From Sphingobacteriales bacterium (GTDB lineage Bacteria; Bacteroidota; Bacteroidia; Chitinophagales; UBA2359): DNA of 64,000 nt. The number at the start of each line of letters is the position of its first letter. The first letter of the stretch is position 1. Positions 26,928 through 37,994 of this stretch are shown one piece after another. The stretch is taken from NCBI GenBank assembly GCA_016711295.1, contig JADJTE010000016.1, forward strand, positions 1-64,000, written 5' to 3'. Position numbers and translations under genes: made by a program. The notes under the pieces were generated by a model. It was not told where the DNA came from. It was given only the letters and a program-made list of their open reading frames with translations, and made no database searches.

Positions 26928-29900
26928 TTACCGGCTACTCACTTTGGTGCATTGCGCAACAGCCAAGGGCTGCCCCTCGGTAGCTAAGGCAATCCAATAT
27001 ACGCCATTGCTTAGATGGCTAATATCTAAGCGATAAGGCGTTTGGTCGAGTTGGTGCATACTTATGCGGTCGTTCCAAACCAATTGCCCGTTGCTGCTAT
27101 ATACTTGCAACTGCCCCAAGGCAGCAAATGGGCTATCGGTAGCTGCGGTGATATAGGCAATACCTTCGTGTAAGACAGGCGATACGGTGAGTACAGCGGC
27201 GGATGCAAGGTTTTGGCGTTGTACGCTTACCGTCCCGACCACACGGCGATTGCCCCCAAAATCGGTCTGTACTAAGCGGTAATAGGTCTGCCCCGTAGCG
27301 AGGTATGGGTCAAAATAGGTATATTGCCTTTCATTATTGCTATTGCCTGCGCCCGCAATATCTACCAAATGTACAAAATTGTTGCCGTCAATGCTTCTGT
27401 ACCAACTAAAATAAGCGTTGTCGGTTTCGGTAGCGGTTGCCCAACGCAAATAATTGCCTTTTTCTAAGGCTATCGCCTCTAAGGTGGTCAGTTCTATGGG
27501 CAATACCATGCAAGAAGGATTATCAGCAGCAGTTTCGTTGCAGTCATTAGCATCAGTCGCGCTCAACGAATAGCCGCTACCCAAAGGTAGGTTTGCCAAC
27601 ACTATCAATTGGTTTGCTTGGTCGATGGTGGCTGTATAATCGCCTGTAACGGTATAGGGCAAAGTTCCACCCGTCAAAGCAGCATATACAGTATAAGTAT
27701 TGGGAATATCGGTAGTACAGTCGACCAAATGCGTCCATTCTAAATCGGCGCAAAGCGGGTTGCAATTGTCCATAGTAACGACAAATTGCTCGGTATCGCT
27801 ATTACATTCGCCCGTTATCGTAACACTATAAAGCCCGCCCGAAGCTATGGCAATAGCCGCATCGGTACTACCCGTATTCCAAACATAGCTTAGGGCATTA
27901 GGTGTGGCAGCATTAACTATGGCGGTGCTATCTTCGCATAGCGCGAAATCGGCAATTCAAGCGCATTGATATTGGGTTTGTAGGTTATTGTCACCTCGTC
28001 GGTAGCCATTTGCCCGCAAATATCCGTAAGCGTAAGGCTATACGTACCCGCAGCAGTGGGGGCAATGCTCGATTCTTGGCTGCCATTGCTCCACAAATAT
28101 ACACCCTACGTCGTCCGTGAGGTTGCTCAGTACAAGGGGCGTAGTACTGCATACGAACCAATCGTCGCCCAAATCGACGGACAAGGGCGGCGGCGGCAAT
28201 ACCGTCGCCTCGTCTGTGAGAGTAGCGCAAGGGGTTGTGACCGTTACGCTATACGCGCCCACAGCAGCAAACGGTATCGTAGCCTCGGTTGCGCCGTTGT
28301 TCCACAAATAAGCCGTTGCGCCCGCCGTAGTAGCATTGAGCAAAATAGGAGCTTCGCAAGCGACATAAGGTCCGCCGAGGTCAAGCGTAGGCGGCAGTGG
28401 CGCATCAACTACCACAAGGTCCGACACTATTCCGCAGTCGGTCGTTACGCTCACGCCATACGTACCTGTTGTACTAACGGTAATGCTCGGTATTGTTTCG
28501 CCCGTACTCCATAAATAAGCCGTTGCGCCCGCAGTAGTGGCATCGAGTAACAAGGTGCCGCTACACAATTCGTAGGGACCGCCGAGTTCTAATCCTGCCG
28601 CACCTGTTAGTGTGATGGTCATATAAGTAGTATCTGCCAAATTACAACTTTCGGGATTGGCGGCTATGAGCATCACGTTATAGCTACCTGCATTGCTAAA
28701 AGTGTGCGTAGGTAGGCTGTCGGAGCTGGTTATTCCGTCGCCAAAATCCCAAAAATAGGTAGTGGCATTAATACTTTGGTTGTCAAAATTGATGGTATGC
28801 GGGGCGCAAGCTATAATGGGGTCTTCTGTACTTATATCAGCTATTACTAAGGGTGTTTGAAATTTATTTTGAATACGCCAATATCCCAAGCACCCATTTG
28901 GTCGGTTGCCCATGCATCGGGGTTGGTGGCAAAATCGCCGCCCGAGCAAACGCCCTGAAGATACTATGCCGCGCTTATCAAATCGGCTCGTACCGCCGTC
29001 TACGTGGTTCGATGTATAATAAGTAGCATAATGGAGTCCTACTGCATCGGGTTCAAGCACGCCGACATAAAAACCACCTGTGCTAAATACGGCATCAGGT
29101 GTAAGTTCCCATCCGCCTCCTGCGTTATAACACGAAAAATAAATATATCCACATTGGTCGATTAAAAATGCTACGGGCACACCTGTATTAAAATCCACTC
29201 CGCCAACAGTGGTATTGTATATCGGGAAATCCAAAGCCATAGAGAAAGCCCCGATGAACAAAGCAGACCCCTCTACACCCCAAGCCCCAGAACTGATAGG
29301 CATGGCGCCAAAACTCTGTCCATATATTAATACGCGGTCGTTGTTGCGGTCGAGGTCTATAAAATAGGCTTGGTCGTCGTTGCCACTACCCCAAAATGTA
29401 CCGTGCAAAACGGTAGTTCCGTCTGCGCTTAGGTGCGATACAAACCCGTCGAAGTTAGCACCGCTATGGTCGGTAAATAACCCGTCGGGCGTAATTGCAG
29501 GAAAATTGTCGTCGCCCGCACCACCACATACATATATCGAGCCATCGTCAGCTATTCGTATGCCATAAACCATGTCGCTGCCATCGCCACCCAAATAGGT
29601 GCTGAAAATCAAGGCATTAAAGTCGGCACTTAGTTTAAAGACGACACCATCTTGGGCAATTAAACCTGGTGTAGCCAGCGGATTAAAAGTAGTCTGGAAA
29701 GCACCTTCTGTAATAGGGAAGTTATTTGATTGCGTACAAGAAGCTATATACACATTATTAGCGGCATCAAGCATTATTTCGCCCCTATAAGTATCGCCGT
29801 AGTTGGGTCCAATAATATTACGTCCGTCTTCATTGCTGCCGCCTATATATGTCGAGGCTAATAGCGTTCCGCCATCATTAGATATATGTGAGACGACAAT

Positions 29901-31057
29901 ATCTGTTCCGCCACCAGGAATATCCATGATAGAATTGTCGGTAGTGGGGTAATTGTTCGATTCAGAACTTCCATATACATATATTTCGTTATCGCTATTA
30001 GTGATAAGACTATGCGGATAATCGCCGCTACCGCCGCCTATATAAGTACCAAACAAGCGCGTAGTGCCCGTAGGGTTATACTTAGATATAGCTATATCAA
30101 CCCCGCCGCCATTAAACGATACATCAAACGCGCCTGTACTGACCGAATAGCCCGCCCCAAAGGAGATAGCTCCCGTATAAATGTTGCCGTCGTTATCAAA
30201 AGTAGCACAATGCCCATAGTTAGTAGCAGTGGAACCGATAGCGTTGCTGCCACCACAACAGGGTCGATAATTAGGGGTAGTTTGTGGTCGTAGCCCGTGG
30301 GAAAGAAAAACGATACGACATTATCTTCGTTGAGCAAAAATCGGCAGGGCACAGCTACGGTATCGCCCGCTACGAGCTGATAACTATATGGGCGCAGTTC
30401 GCGGATAAGCCCTACGGAAGTTTCTATCTGCAAGCTACCATCTTCTTGCAAGGCGAGGTTGTCAGCCCCATCATAAAATAAGTGTATTAAGTAAGGGTTT
30501 GCTTCTTCTGATACGACAAAATCGTATTTGAGGGCAGCATCTCGACTATACACAGATAGGTCAATACCTTCATACAAATTGCTATAAGTCACGCGGTCAA
30601 ATATTTCGGCATGGCTTGCCCAACGCGTGGGGTCGTCACCGATAAAGTAGTTGTTATAATCACTGCGTTTGTCATAGCCTGTCATTGGCGTAGTATTAGA
30701 AGCACCCAAGAAACGCACTTTATAGGTATGCCCGTGTAAGCGAAAGGCGTTTTTTTCATCGACAGAGGCTTGCGAAAGGTCGTGCAATTGTGCTACATCG
30801 TCCATATCGTAATAGGTGTAAGTAAAGGCACGCGGTTCTAGGAATAAGGCATTGAGGTCGCCCAAATCGGCACGAAAACGGACGTTGTGATGCCATTGCC
30901 CTCTATTCTCTACAAAAGATAAAGAATGGCTGTGGGTATCTATACCTGACTCGCCATCGGCTAATAAGGGCATAACAGACGTACAACAAGCAAGTAAAAG
31001 CCATAATAATTGGCAGGTAGCGATATAGCAATTATGACGAAAAGCAAGGCAACGCAT
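26928..31057 (-). CDS. Giant secreted T9SS cargo protein: DUF7948, SBBP-like repeats, PKD, beta-sandwich repeats, sorting domain (several frameshifts)
   Basis: One locus of about 1,370 codons read in at least four pieces. From the N-terminus: a signal-like hydrophobic start, a DUF7948-type domain (SLSFVENRGQWHHNV; DYNNYFIGDDPTRWASH), SBBP-like propeller repeats (SLLASTYIGG style; LIFSTYLGGDGSDMVYGI), a PKD domain (FWDFGDGITSSDSLPTHTFS), and two or three near-identical repeats with LGGPY and ATTAGATAYLW. It ends with a T9SS type A sorting domain (LQVYSSNGQLVWNDR; LSNGVYWIALATEG). Breaks are near 30110-30260, 28880-28960 (two compensating), 28080-28110 and 27770-27960. Proteins of this build are exported through T9SS and usually surface-attached; the ligand is unknown. 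A terminator follows the stop. Confidence 0.82.
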
Positions 31058-31273
31058 AGGAGTAACTGGTTTTGTCGATAATAATACACAGAAAACGAAA
31101 TTAACGATGTAAAGGTAGCCTTTTTAGCTTAAGTTGCTAATAACATTTTTGAGCCTTTTCCGAAAAAATGCCTGTTCGCACAATGTTTTAAAAAAAAAAT
31201 GTTTAAAAAATGGCTAATTGCTTGTTTAGCGATTGAAAATCAAGTAATATTGCAACTTGAAAACCACTATATT

Positions 31274-31612
31274 ATGCGAAAAGCAAAACTTATCAGTCAA
31301 ATAGCCGAGAAAACAGGCTTGTCCAAAGTAGATGTTCTGGTGGTAATAGAGCAATGCCTACGCGAAATAAAAGATACCTTAGCTACGGGCGAAAGTATCT
31401 TTATTAGAGGGTTCGGTAGCTTTGTCACCAAAACTCGTGCCCGTAAAGTAGGGCGCGACATTAAGAACAATATATCGCTCGAAATTCCCGAAAGTCGCAT
31501 ACCCGCTTTTCGCCCCGCCAAAGAATTTATCGATGGCGTAAAAAATGGTGTGCCTCTTTCTGAAAACACTCAGGGCAAATATGGCTACTACGATGATGCT
31601 GATGATGAGTAA
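31274..31612 (+). CDS. HU-family DNA-binding protein
   Basis: 112 residues from the ATG at 31274 (MRKAKLISQIAEKTGLSKVD); the longer frame from 31199 has an unrelated leader and is not used. It has the HU/IHF fold: GFGSFVTKTRAR, then the beta-arm region ending IPAFRPAKEFIDGV. An unusual acidic/Tyr tail (QGKYGYYDDADDE) extends about 20 residues beyond the usual end. It is a nucleoid-associated architectural protein. A terminator follows the stop. Confidence 0.9.
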   Translation: MRKAKLISQIAEKTGLSKVDVLVVIEQCLREIKDTLATGESIFIRGFGSFVTKTRARKVGRDIKNNISLEIPESRIPAFRPAKEFIDGVKNGVPLSENTQGKYGYYDDADDE

Positions 31613-31685
31613 TCGCGCCGCCATAGAGCAAAAAAAGCTTCCATCTTTTTCTATTCAATGCATCTGCCGATAAATCCCTCGGCAC

Positions 31686-31730
31686 AAAAAAATCCCCTTT
31701 GAAGCATTGTTGTATCAAGGGGATTTTTTT
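31686..31730. terminator. Bidirectional Rho-independent terminator between HU and the minus-strand run
   Basis: A 9-bp stem (31691-31699 with 31717-31725) flanked by an A run and a run of seven T, with a 17-base loop. It ends both the HU gene and the convergent thioesterase gene. Confidence 0.85.
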
Positions 31731-31753
31731 GTTCTATTTATTTCACGCACTTT

Positions 31754-32182
31754 CTAAAACGCCACGCCTTCATGTGCCGATATTTTTTGGCGTATTTCAT
31801 CGGGTACAGAAAAGGTTTTTTCGGTGGTATAGTGATACATAACCAAAACACTTTCAGACCGAACAGCGAGTACCTCCTTGCCGTTTCGTTCTATACTAAT
31901 GGCATATTCGAGCGTAAAACTCTTGATGCCGATAGCTATGCAGCGCACATATATCTTCGGTCGGTCGGTGAGCAAGACAGGTATCTTATAATCGACGCTG
32001 GCACGCGCTAAGACTATACCGTGTTCTGCCCAATTCCAATCGAACAAATCGTTGAGGTATGACGAACGTGCTATTTCAAAATAAGACAGATAAACGGCGT
32101 TGTTTACATGGCGCAGGTAATCAATGTCGCGCCAACGCACTTCGATAGAGCGGCTATACTTAAAAGCGGATAATAATAACAT
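31754..32182 (-). CDS. Acyl-CoA thioesterase, hotdog fold (4HBT/YbgC type)
   Basis: 142 residues. EVRWRDIDYLRHVNNAVYLS contains the Asp and HVNN pattern of 4-hydroxybenzoyl-CoA/YbgC-type thioesterases; YFEIARSSYL follows. It hydrolyses acyl-CoA esters in the cytoplasm. The substrate chain length is unknown. It is the last gene of a six-gene minus-strand run that also contains an acyl-CoA ligase, suggesting linked fatty-acid use. Confidence 0.87.
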   Translation of the reverse strand: MLLLSAFKYSRSIEVRWRDIDYLRHVNNAVYLSYFEIARSSYLNDLFDWNWAEHGIVLARASVDYKIPVLLTDRPKIYVRCIAIGIKSFTLEYAISIERNGKEVLAVRSESVLVMYHYTTEKTFSVPDEIRQKISAHEGVAF

Positions 32183-32230
32183 AGATGAAACGCGCCTCGT
32201 AGAACGGGCATTGTGGGTATCAATGGTGGT

Positions 32231-33298
32231 TTATTGTTTTAGCTGAACTGCCATATAGACAGGTTGATGGTCGGAGTTCTGAAATTGTAGGTCTATGCCA
32301 TAGGTTTTGACTATTTCTACATTGGGCGATACCAAAAAGAAATCTATCAAGGTAGTAGATGTTTTTTGGGCATCGAATGGGAATAGATTGCTGCGGTTAG
32401 TAGCCATATTGGGGTCATAAGCCCATTGCCATTCGGCGGGCAGGTAGTCGGGAGCTATATTTTTGGGGTCATAGGGCTGCATATCGCTTTTGATAAATTT
32501 ATTACCGTCAAAATTGGGTGGGCACTGATTCCAATCGCCGCCAGCTACAATATAATTGCCTTTGTTATACTCGTCAAGTAGCCATTGGCGCATATAATCC
32601 ATTTCGGCTTTTTTCATGGTGCCTTTCGTATCGTAGGCTGAGTTGTGGGTATTGACTACTAACAATTGCTTGCCATTGCTCGTAGGGTATTGTTGCACCA
32701 AAAAACAGCGGTCGAGCATAAACAATTGGCGGGGCCACTCGAATTTGCTCGGAAATTGATAGCGCGTATTGTTGGTTGATTTGTGAGGGCTATACGAAAC
32801 CAATCCGCTATATACGCCGCCCATCGGATTGTTGAAAGGCAGGGGCACAAATTTAACTTTGTAGTTGGGCGCGAAAGCCCAATTATAATTGGGTAGATAT
32901 TGTCCAAGTCCTTGTACTTGGTTGAGGTGATAGCTGCGGCGCGAGCTGTAATCGACTTCTTGCAAGAGGTAAAAATCGACATCGGGGCGGTCGGTCAATA
33001 CCTTTTTAACTTGGTTAAAATTGTCATTGACCCATTCCTGGGGCGAGCGCACCATTTCGCCGCCGTCATAAAAGAAGTCTGCCTTAGCCCCTAAGCCGCA
33101 ATAGCCAATGTTCCAAGTCAGAAAAGTCAGTGTCGTATCTAAGGGCAGGGCATTATTGCCTTGCAGCTCAACGGCTTCGGTTTCGGGTGGCTGATAATCG
33201 GTAATAGTGGCATAAGCAATTAAACCCAACAAGACAACTCCTGCTACCAATGCCAATACTAAGATGAGGCGGGCAAAGCGAATAAGATATCGAAACAT
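32231..33298 (-). CDS. Membrane-anchored endonuclease/exonuclease/phosphatase-family protein
   Basis: 355 residues. One membrane segment (about 8-31) is followed by an EEP catalytic domain. Visible active-site motifs are FLTWNIGYCG, LLQEVDYSS, VVNTHNSAYD, GGDWNQCPP and SDHQPVYMA, covering the Asn, Glu, Asp/Asn and Asp-His residues of the family. Members cleave nucleic acid, phosphoinositides or other phosphodiesters. The domain would face the periplasm if the N-terminal segment is an uncleaved signal anchor. Substrate unknown. It lies 48 bases upstream of the thioesterase gene. Confidence 0.85.
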   Translation of the reverse strand: MFRYLIRFARLILVLALVAGVVLLGLIAYATITDYQPPETEAVELQGNNALPLDTTLTFLTWNIGYCGLGAKADFFYDGGEMVRSPQEWVNDNFNQVKKVLTDRPDVDFYLLQEVDYSSRRSYHLNQVQGLGQYLPNYNWAFAPNYKVKFVPLPFNNPMGGVYSGLVSYSPHKSTNNTRYQFPSKFEWPRQLFMLDRCFLVQQYPTSNGKQLLVVNTHNSAYDTKGTMKKAEMDYMRQWLLDEYNKGNYIVAGGDWNQCPPNFDGNKFIKSDMQPYDPKNIAPDYLPAEWQWAYDPNMATNRSNLFPFDAQKTSTTLIDFFLVSPNVEIVKTYGIDLQFQNSDHQPVYMAVQLKQ

Positions 33299-33423
33299 GA
33301 TAATATAATTTGGCTTGTAAAAATGATAGTGAGATGATGTCCTTGGATAGGCACGCGCTCTGTCTTGCAGGGGTTTCTACTTATTCTTTGCGAATAAATA
33401 CAGTTTGATGCTGGCATACCTTC

Positions 33424-35082
33424 CTATTCCCAAATAATGGGTTGTTTGCTTTCATACCAATCATGATATCTATCCATATATAATTGCTCGATGGGTTCGC
33501 GTTTTATTTTTAGCGTAGGGGTCAATTTATTATTCTCTACTGTCCAAGGTTCGCGCACGACGACCATACATTTGAGGCGTTCGTGGGCATCGAGTCGGCT
33601 ATTTATGGTTTTTAGGTGTTTTTCCAAGTCGGGTTCCAAGTCTTTGTGGTCGGCGTGTGCTGCGTCGGCTGACAAAACAGCTAAGGCGATAGGTTGCGGC
33701 AGGTTGGCTCCCGTAACACATACTTGCTCGATATGAGTGTTTTCGCATAGCTGCATTTCTATCGGTGCAGGGGCGACGTATTTGCCTTTTTCGGTTTTAA
33801 AGATTTCTTTGACGCGCCCCGTGATAAACAAAAAGCCATCTTTCGATACTGTTCCCTTGTCGCCCGTATGTAGGTAGCCGTTTTGTAGTACATCGGCGGT
33901 CAGTTCGGGTTGTTTGTAGTAGCCGTCCATCAGAGCTTCGCTCTTGACGAGGATTTCACCAATATCGCTAATGACCACTTCTACCTCTGGCATCGCCTGT
34001 CCTACGCTACCCAAACGGGGTTTTTGGCGCGTATAATGCGAATAGGCGCAATTTTCGGTCATGCCGTAGGCTTCTTGTATCGTAATGCCCAATTTGGCAA
34101 ACCATTCGATGAGCGAAGGCGGAATGGGTGCGCACCGCTTAGGCAATAGTCTGCGCGGTGCAAGCCCAATTTGCGCTGTATGGATAATTTGATGAATGAC
34201 GAGAGCAGCGGTATGCGCAACAAGAGGTCGAGTTTGCGTTGGGGCATTTTGCTGAGTATTCCCATCTGGAATTTTGTCCAAATGCGCGGCACACCCAGAA
34301 ATACTGTCGGTTGGGCGGCGCGTAGGTTATCGGCAAAAAGTGTCTAATGATTCTGCGAAATAGACTTCTCCACCCGAATAGAGTGCCCCCATTTCGACCA
34401 ACATACGCTCGGCGATGTGTGATAGCGGTAGATAGGAAAAAAAGCGGTTGGTTTTTCCTTTCAAATCAATGACCATAAATGCCATATTAGTGGCATACGA
34501 TAAGGCTTTAAAACTCATCACTACGCCTTTGGGTTTTCCCGTAGTGCCCGATGTATAGATGATAGTTGCTATCTCTTTCAGGTCGCGCAGTGGGTTTTCT
34601 GCTAAGGCTTCGTATTGTGTGCAGAGTGTGTCCCAATTTTCAAAACTGCCTGTATTGCCATAGAACGTTGGGAATGAAATACAGCGCAGCCCATCGGGTA
34701 GCCCTGGTTTTAGTGCGTCCCAATCGTCCAATTTGCCTACGAACAGCAATTTCGACTCGCTGTGTTCCAAGATATAGCGCATCGTTTCGGCATTGATATT
34801 GGGATATAGTGGTACTGATATATGCCCGCTCATCATAATTGCCAAATCTGCCATCATCCAATGAGCACAATTTTTCGACATCAAAGCGATATGGCTATTG
34901 GGCGGTAAGTTCATGGCACGCAGGGCAGTAGCCATTCGACGAGCTTGGTTGGCGGCTTCGCTCCAAGTATAGCGTTGCCAAGTACCGCCTTTGATGGGCT
35001 GGTGCAAATAGGTCTGGGTTGCCAGTGTTTGCTCGTTCTGATATAAAACGGCTAAGGGTTGTTGGGCTACATTTACAGGCAT
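33424..35082 (-). CDS. AMP-forming long-chain acyl-CoA ligase (frameshifts)
   Basis: ATP-dependent activation of fatty acids to acyl-CoA. The N-terminal part (from 35082) contains IIYTSGTTGKPKGVVMSF, the ATP-binding P-loop, and YLPLSHIAERM. It breaks near the A5 run at 34335-34339 and continues as DNLRAAQPTVFLGVPRIW. A second break near 34127-34136 leads to IPPSLIEWFAKLGI, EAYGMTENCAYSHY and LHTGDKGTVSKDGFLFITGR, with the hinge and catalytic Lys region KLTPTLKIKRE. The reconstructed length of about 553 residues is shorter than typical FadD but normal for this ligase group. It is 27 bases after trxB and probably cotranscribed. Confidence 0.88.
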
Positions 35083-35109
35083 ATACAGATATTGTTTAAA
35101 TTAATAACG

Positions 35110-36057
35110 CTACTGATTAGCATTAAAGGCTTTGAGCGACAAATATCGCTCGGCATCTAAGGCTGCCATACAACCCGTACCTGCGGCAGTAACGGCTTGT
35201 CGGTAGATTTTGTCTTGCGCGTCGCCGCATACAAACACGCCCTCAATATCGGTTTTAGTGCTATCTGCTTGGGTCAGCAGGTAGCCTTCGTGGTCGGCGG
35301 CTAAATATTTTTTGAATACCTCGGTATTGGGTTGGTGTCCGATAGCGACAAAAAAGCCGTAAACGGGAATATCGTATTCTTCGCCGCTCAGTCGGTTGCG
35401 TACTCGTGCACCTGTAACGCCATTATCGCCCAATACTTCTACTGTTTCGGTATGCCAATAGATATGAATATTAGCGGCGGCTTTTACGCGAGCTTGCATC
35501 ACTTGGGAAGCACGCAGTTTGTCGCTGCGCACTAACATGTGCACCTTAGGGCAAAGATGTGCTAAGTAAAGGGCTTCTTCGCAAGCTGTATCGCCACCTC
35601 CGACGATAATGACCTCTTTGCCGCGATAAAAAAAGCCATCGCATACCGCACAAGCCGATACACCACTGCCATTCAAACGCTGCTCGGAGGGCAAACCGAG
35701 CCATTTTGCCGATGCGCCCGTAGCGATAATGACGGCTTCGGCGGCTATCTGCACGCTGCCGTCGATAGTGAGAATATGGTGCTTCGCGGGGTTTGAAAAA
35801 TCGACATCGGTGACATAACCAAAGCGAATATCTGTGCCCATACGCTCGGCTTGTTGGCGAAAATCTTCCATCATTTCGGGACCCATGATGCCCTTGGGGT
35901 AGCCCGGATAATTTTCGACTTCGGTAGTTTGAGTCAATTGCCCGCCAGGTAACAAGCCTGTATAGAGTATGGGTTTAAGGTTGGCACGGGCGGCATAAAT
36001 AGCAGCGGTATAGCCCGCAGGGCCAGACCCAATAATAATACATTTGTGTTGCTCCAC
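35110..36057 (-). CDS. trxB: Thioredoxin reductase
   Basis: NADPH-dependent flavoprotein that reduces thioredoxin. 315 residues from a GTG at 36057; homologs begin at this point just before CIIIGSGPAGYTAAIYAARA, and the longer upstream frame lacks family similarity. The FAD-binding GSGPAG, the redox disulfide CAVC (residues 136-139), the NADPH-binding GGGDTACEEALYL and the C-terminal VFVCGDAQDKIYRQAVTAAG are all intact. Cytoplasmic. It is sandwiched between pgpA and the acyl-CoA ligase in one gene run, with 101 bases separating it from pgpA. Confidence 0.94.
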   Translation of the reverse strand: MEQHKCIIIGSGPAGYTAAIYAARANLKPILYTGLLPGGQLTQTTEVENYPGYPKGIMGPEMMEDFRQQAERMGTDIRFGYVTDVDFSNPAKHHILTIDGSVQIAAEAVIIATGASAKWLGLPSEQRLNGSGVSACAVCDGFFYRGKEVIIVGGGDTACEEALYLAHLCPKVHMLVRSDKLRASQVMQARVKAAANIHIYWHTETVEVLGDNGVTGARVRNRLSGEEYDIPVYGFFVAIGHQPNTEVFKKYLAADHEGYLLTQADSTKTDIEGVFVCGDAQDKIYRQAVTAAGTGCMAALDAERYLSLKAFNANQ

Positions 36058-36158
36058 AGCAATAAGGTTTAAAATTTGGTTACGGCTGCAAATTACGCTT
36101 TTTTCTTTGGATAAAACAAGAATACGGTACAGTTTTAAGAAAAATAACAAAACGCCGC

Positions 36159-36697
36159 CTAAACCCCATACCCCGTATAATGCACCAATTGAAGCACGAC
36201 ATTAGCCGCTACGCCTGCCGCCACATCATCGAGCATTACAGCGTGGGGTGTGTGCCAATTATCAATGCGCCTAATACCAAAAGGCTTGGTAATATCGAAG
36301 AGCCGAAAGAGAAAAAGCCACCAATGAGATAAAACGGTGTATGGGGCAGCGCGATAATGCTGACCCAAAAACCTAATGCCTCGTCGATAACGACCTTAGA
36401 GGGGTCTTGCCCCCACTCGTCCGACAAAGTCCGACAAGCCCATACACCCGATAGATATGCCGCAACTACCAAAACCACTTCGGCTACGCTCAGTGGGACG
36501 TTACCCAAGCTCAGTGGGACGTTACCCAAGCTCAGTGGGACCTTATTCAATTCGGCTGTGCAGTATAGCGTCAGGGCATAACTGATTAGCAAGCCGCCCA
36601 AAGCACCAAAGGTGACAGGAGCAAATGGTATATAGCCCAAGCCAAAAAATGTAGCTACTATTTTGGCAATAACAACAGACAGCGACTTTCTATGCAT
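36159..36697 (-). CDS. pgpA: Phosphatidylglycerophosphatase A (one frameshift, internal 21-bp repeat)
   Basis: Removes the phosphate of phosphatidylglycerophosphate in phospholipid synthesis at the inner membrane. MHRKSLSVVIAKIVATFFGL begins at 36697; the family pattern GYIPFAPVTFGALGG follows (Val where Gly is usual), then DPSKVVIDEALGFW with the catalytic acidic residues. An indel at the A5 run 36312-36316 moves the end into another frame (LFRLFDITKPFGIRRID, LDDVAAGVAANVVLQL). In the loop after the second hydrophobic segment a 21-bp unit is repeated 2.6 times, giving VPLSLGN repeated in the protein. The repeat is in frame, so length variants would remain readable. Confidence 0.88.
36488..36541. 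repeat. 21-bp tandem repeat, 2.6 units, inside pgpA
   Basis: Two perfect copies of a 21-base unit and a 12-base partial copy (starting GCTCAGTGGGAC). On the minus strand it encodes repeats of the seven residues VPLSLGN. The multiple-of-three unit suggests slippage could change protein length without breaking the frame. Confidence 0.9.
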
Positions 36698-36746
36698 AGT
36701 ACAAGATGGCAAAATGTAGGCAGACAAATAGGCAAATGGGGTTCAA

Positions 36747-37283
36747 TCAATAACGGCGGCGCATGTCAAACACGCCATTTCTTATCTGGACGATGGTTTC
36801 TGTACCGCTGCTATAATCATATACCGCGCCTTCAAAACTGCCCTTAATTCTGCCGCCTATGGTGTCGTATTGCTCTATTTGTAGGTCTATTTGTTGGATA
36901 GCAATACCGCCAAGGGTAGTGTCGTTGCCGATAACCAGCTCGAAATACCTATCTTCGGCAGGGTAATCGAGTTGTGGAGGTATCGGTTCGTTGTAGGTAT
37001 AGTTGCCTGTGCCCTCGCCAGGAAAACGCAGCCAAAACGATACGGGGCTGTTATTAAACTGAGCAATTGCCTTTACTTCGGTAGCGTCGAGCGAATCTAT
37101 ATAGCCTACGGAACTTTGGCTGTCCCAAAAATCGTTGAACGAGATAAATTGGTTGTCAAACCCGCTGCCGTCTAAAATCATTTTTATTTCATCGTCGGTA
37201 GGGTCGGGTGTCAAGATGGGGTCATCTTTACAAGCAGAAAGACCGCACAAGGTTATTGCAAACAAAACGAATAGATATTTCAT
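36747..37283 (-). CDS. Lipoprotein of unknown function
   Basis: 178 residues. Type II signal peptide with lipobox LSAC (Cys18), followed by a short linker (KDDPILTPDPTDDE) and a beta-rich domain (FWLRFPGEGTGNYTY, FELVIGNDTTLGG, IKGSFEGAVYDYSSG). Similar small beta-sandwich lipoproteins (DUF6252-like in appearance) are common in Bacteroidota, with no assigned function. It lies 49 bases upstream of pgpA on the same strand and is the first gene of the run. Confidence 0.75.
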   Translation of the reverse strand: MKYLFVLFAITLCGLSACKDDPILTPDPTDDEIKMILDGSGFDNQFISFNDFWDSQSSVGYIDSLDATEVKAIAQFNNSPVSFWLRFPGEGTGNYTYNEPIPPQLDYPAEDRYFELVIGNDTTLGGIAIQQIDLQIEQYDTIGGRIKGSFEGAVYDYSSGTETIVQIRNGVFDMRRRY

Positions 37284-37413
37284 GTTTTTGAAAAATAAAT
37301 TATTTTTATATAATCAGTTGCTGGCAACTTTGGAAAAGTCGTATTGGGTTATTTTTGTAACTATTTAGCCTTGTAGGAGTAGCCCACAAGAATCGCTATT
37401 TTTAATCGAATAT

Positions 37414-37500
37414 GCTGGTTTGGTTTTTTAATTTTGAGTAGAAAATTAACGGGAACATCTTGCTTGCGCCCTCGCTACAATTTATAACACAGACCATTAG
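37414..37500 (+). repeat. Dispersed short element, copy A2
   Basis: Left end CTGGTTTGGTTTTTTAATTT, core with AACGGGAACATCTTGC, right end AACACAGACCATTAG. It is about 87 bases, shorter than A1 and A4 because an internal part is missing. It is preceded at 37358-37379 by the ACTATTTAGCCTTGTAG module also found at 26512. Confidence 0.75.
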
Positions 37501-37538
37501 AATATCACCCCTACGGGGCTTAGAAAACGGTCTTTCTA

Positions 37539-37638
37539 TTTGTGGTTTCTAATTTTGAGTAAAAAATTGACGGGAGCATCTTGCTACAAAGCAGCATTTA
37601 GCAAAATTTGTTACCGAAACTTAAAAATCATACCAATA
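37539..37638 (+). repeat. Dispersed short element, copy A3, followed by module C sequence
   Basis: Left end TGTGGTTTCTAATTTTGAG, core ACGGGAGCATCTTGCTACAA, right end TTAAAAATCATACCAAT. Immediately downstream (37649-37700) are AGGCATTATTAGATA and repeated CCCTATA. The full 37284-37994 gap contains A2, A3, these modules and AT-rich sequence, with no gene that I can support. Confidence 0.75.
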
Positions 37639-37994
37639 TAATGATTTTAGGCATTATTAGATAGATATAGTCCAAAACCCTATACCCTATACCCTAAATT
37701 TACTTATTTTTTTAGTAAAAAGGCATAGCTTTGCGTAGTTTTTAAATAGTTACTAAGTTTTAATTCGATTTTTGCGAAAAAAATGCCGAATTATCTATAT
37801 TTTTAACAACAATGACTATAGTGCAAAAAGGGCAAAATTAATACAAATTAGATTTAATTTCAAATCGTAAATTATTAATTTATAGTCATCTACATATTCT
37901 TCAATTACTAAACACTTTGCTAAAATGACTTCTTGCACCACAGTCTACCAACATCATTCATTTCTATTGAGATGCTTTTTTTTATAGTCGGCTT

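Noticed and set aside
28038..30056. Separate genes for the pieces of the giant T9SS protein
   Set aside because: The domain order, sequence continuity across breaks and single sorting domain show one locus split by indels.
36488..36541. Possible CRISPR-like repeat
   Set aside because: The units are contiguous 21-mers without spacers and lie inside a coding region.
37284..37994. An insertion sequence with transposase
   Set aside because: Only non-coding repeat copies are present; no transposase reading frame is visible here or elsewhere in the window.
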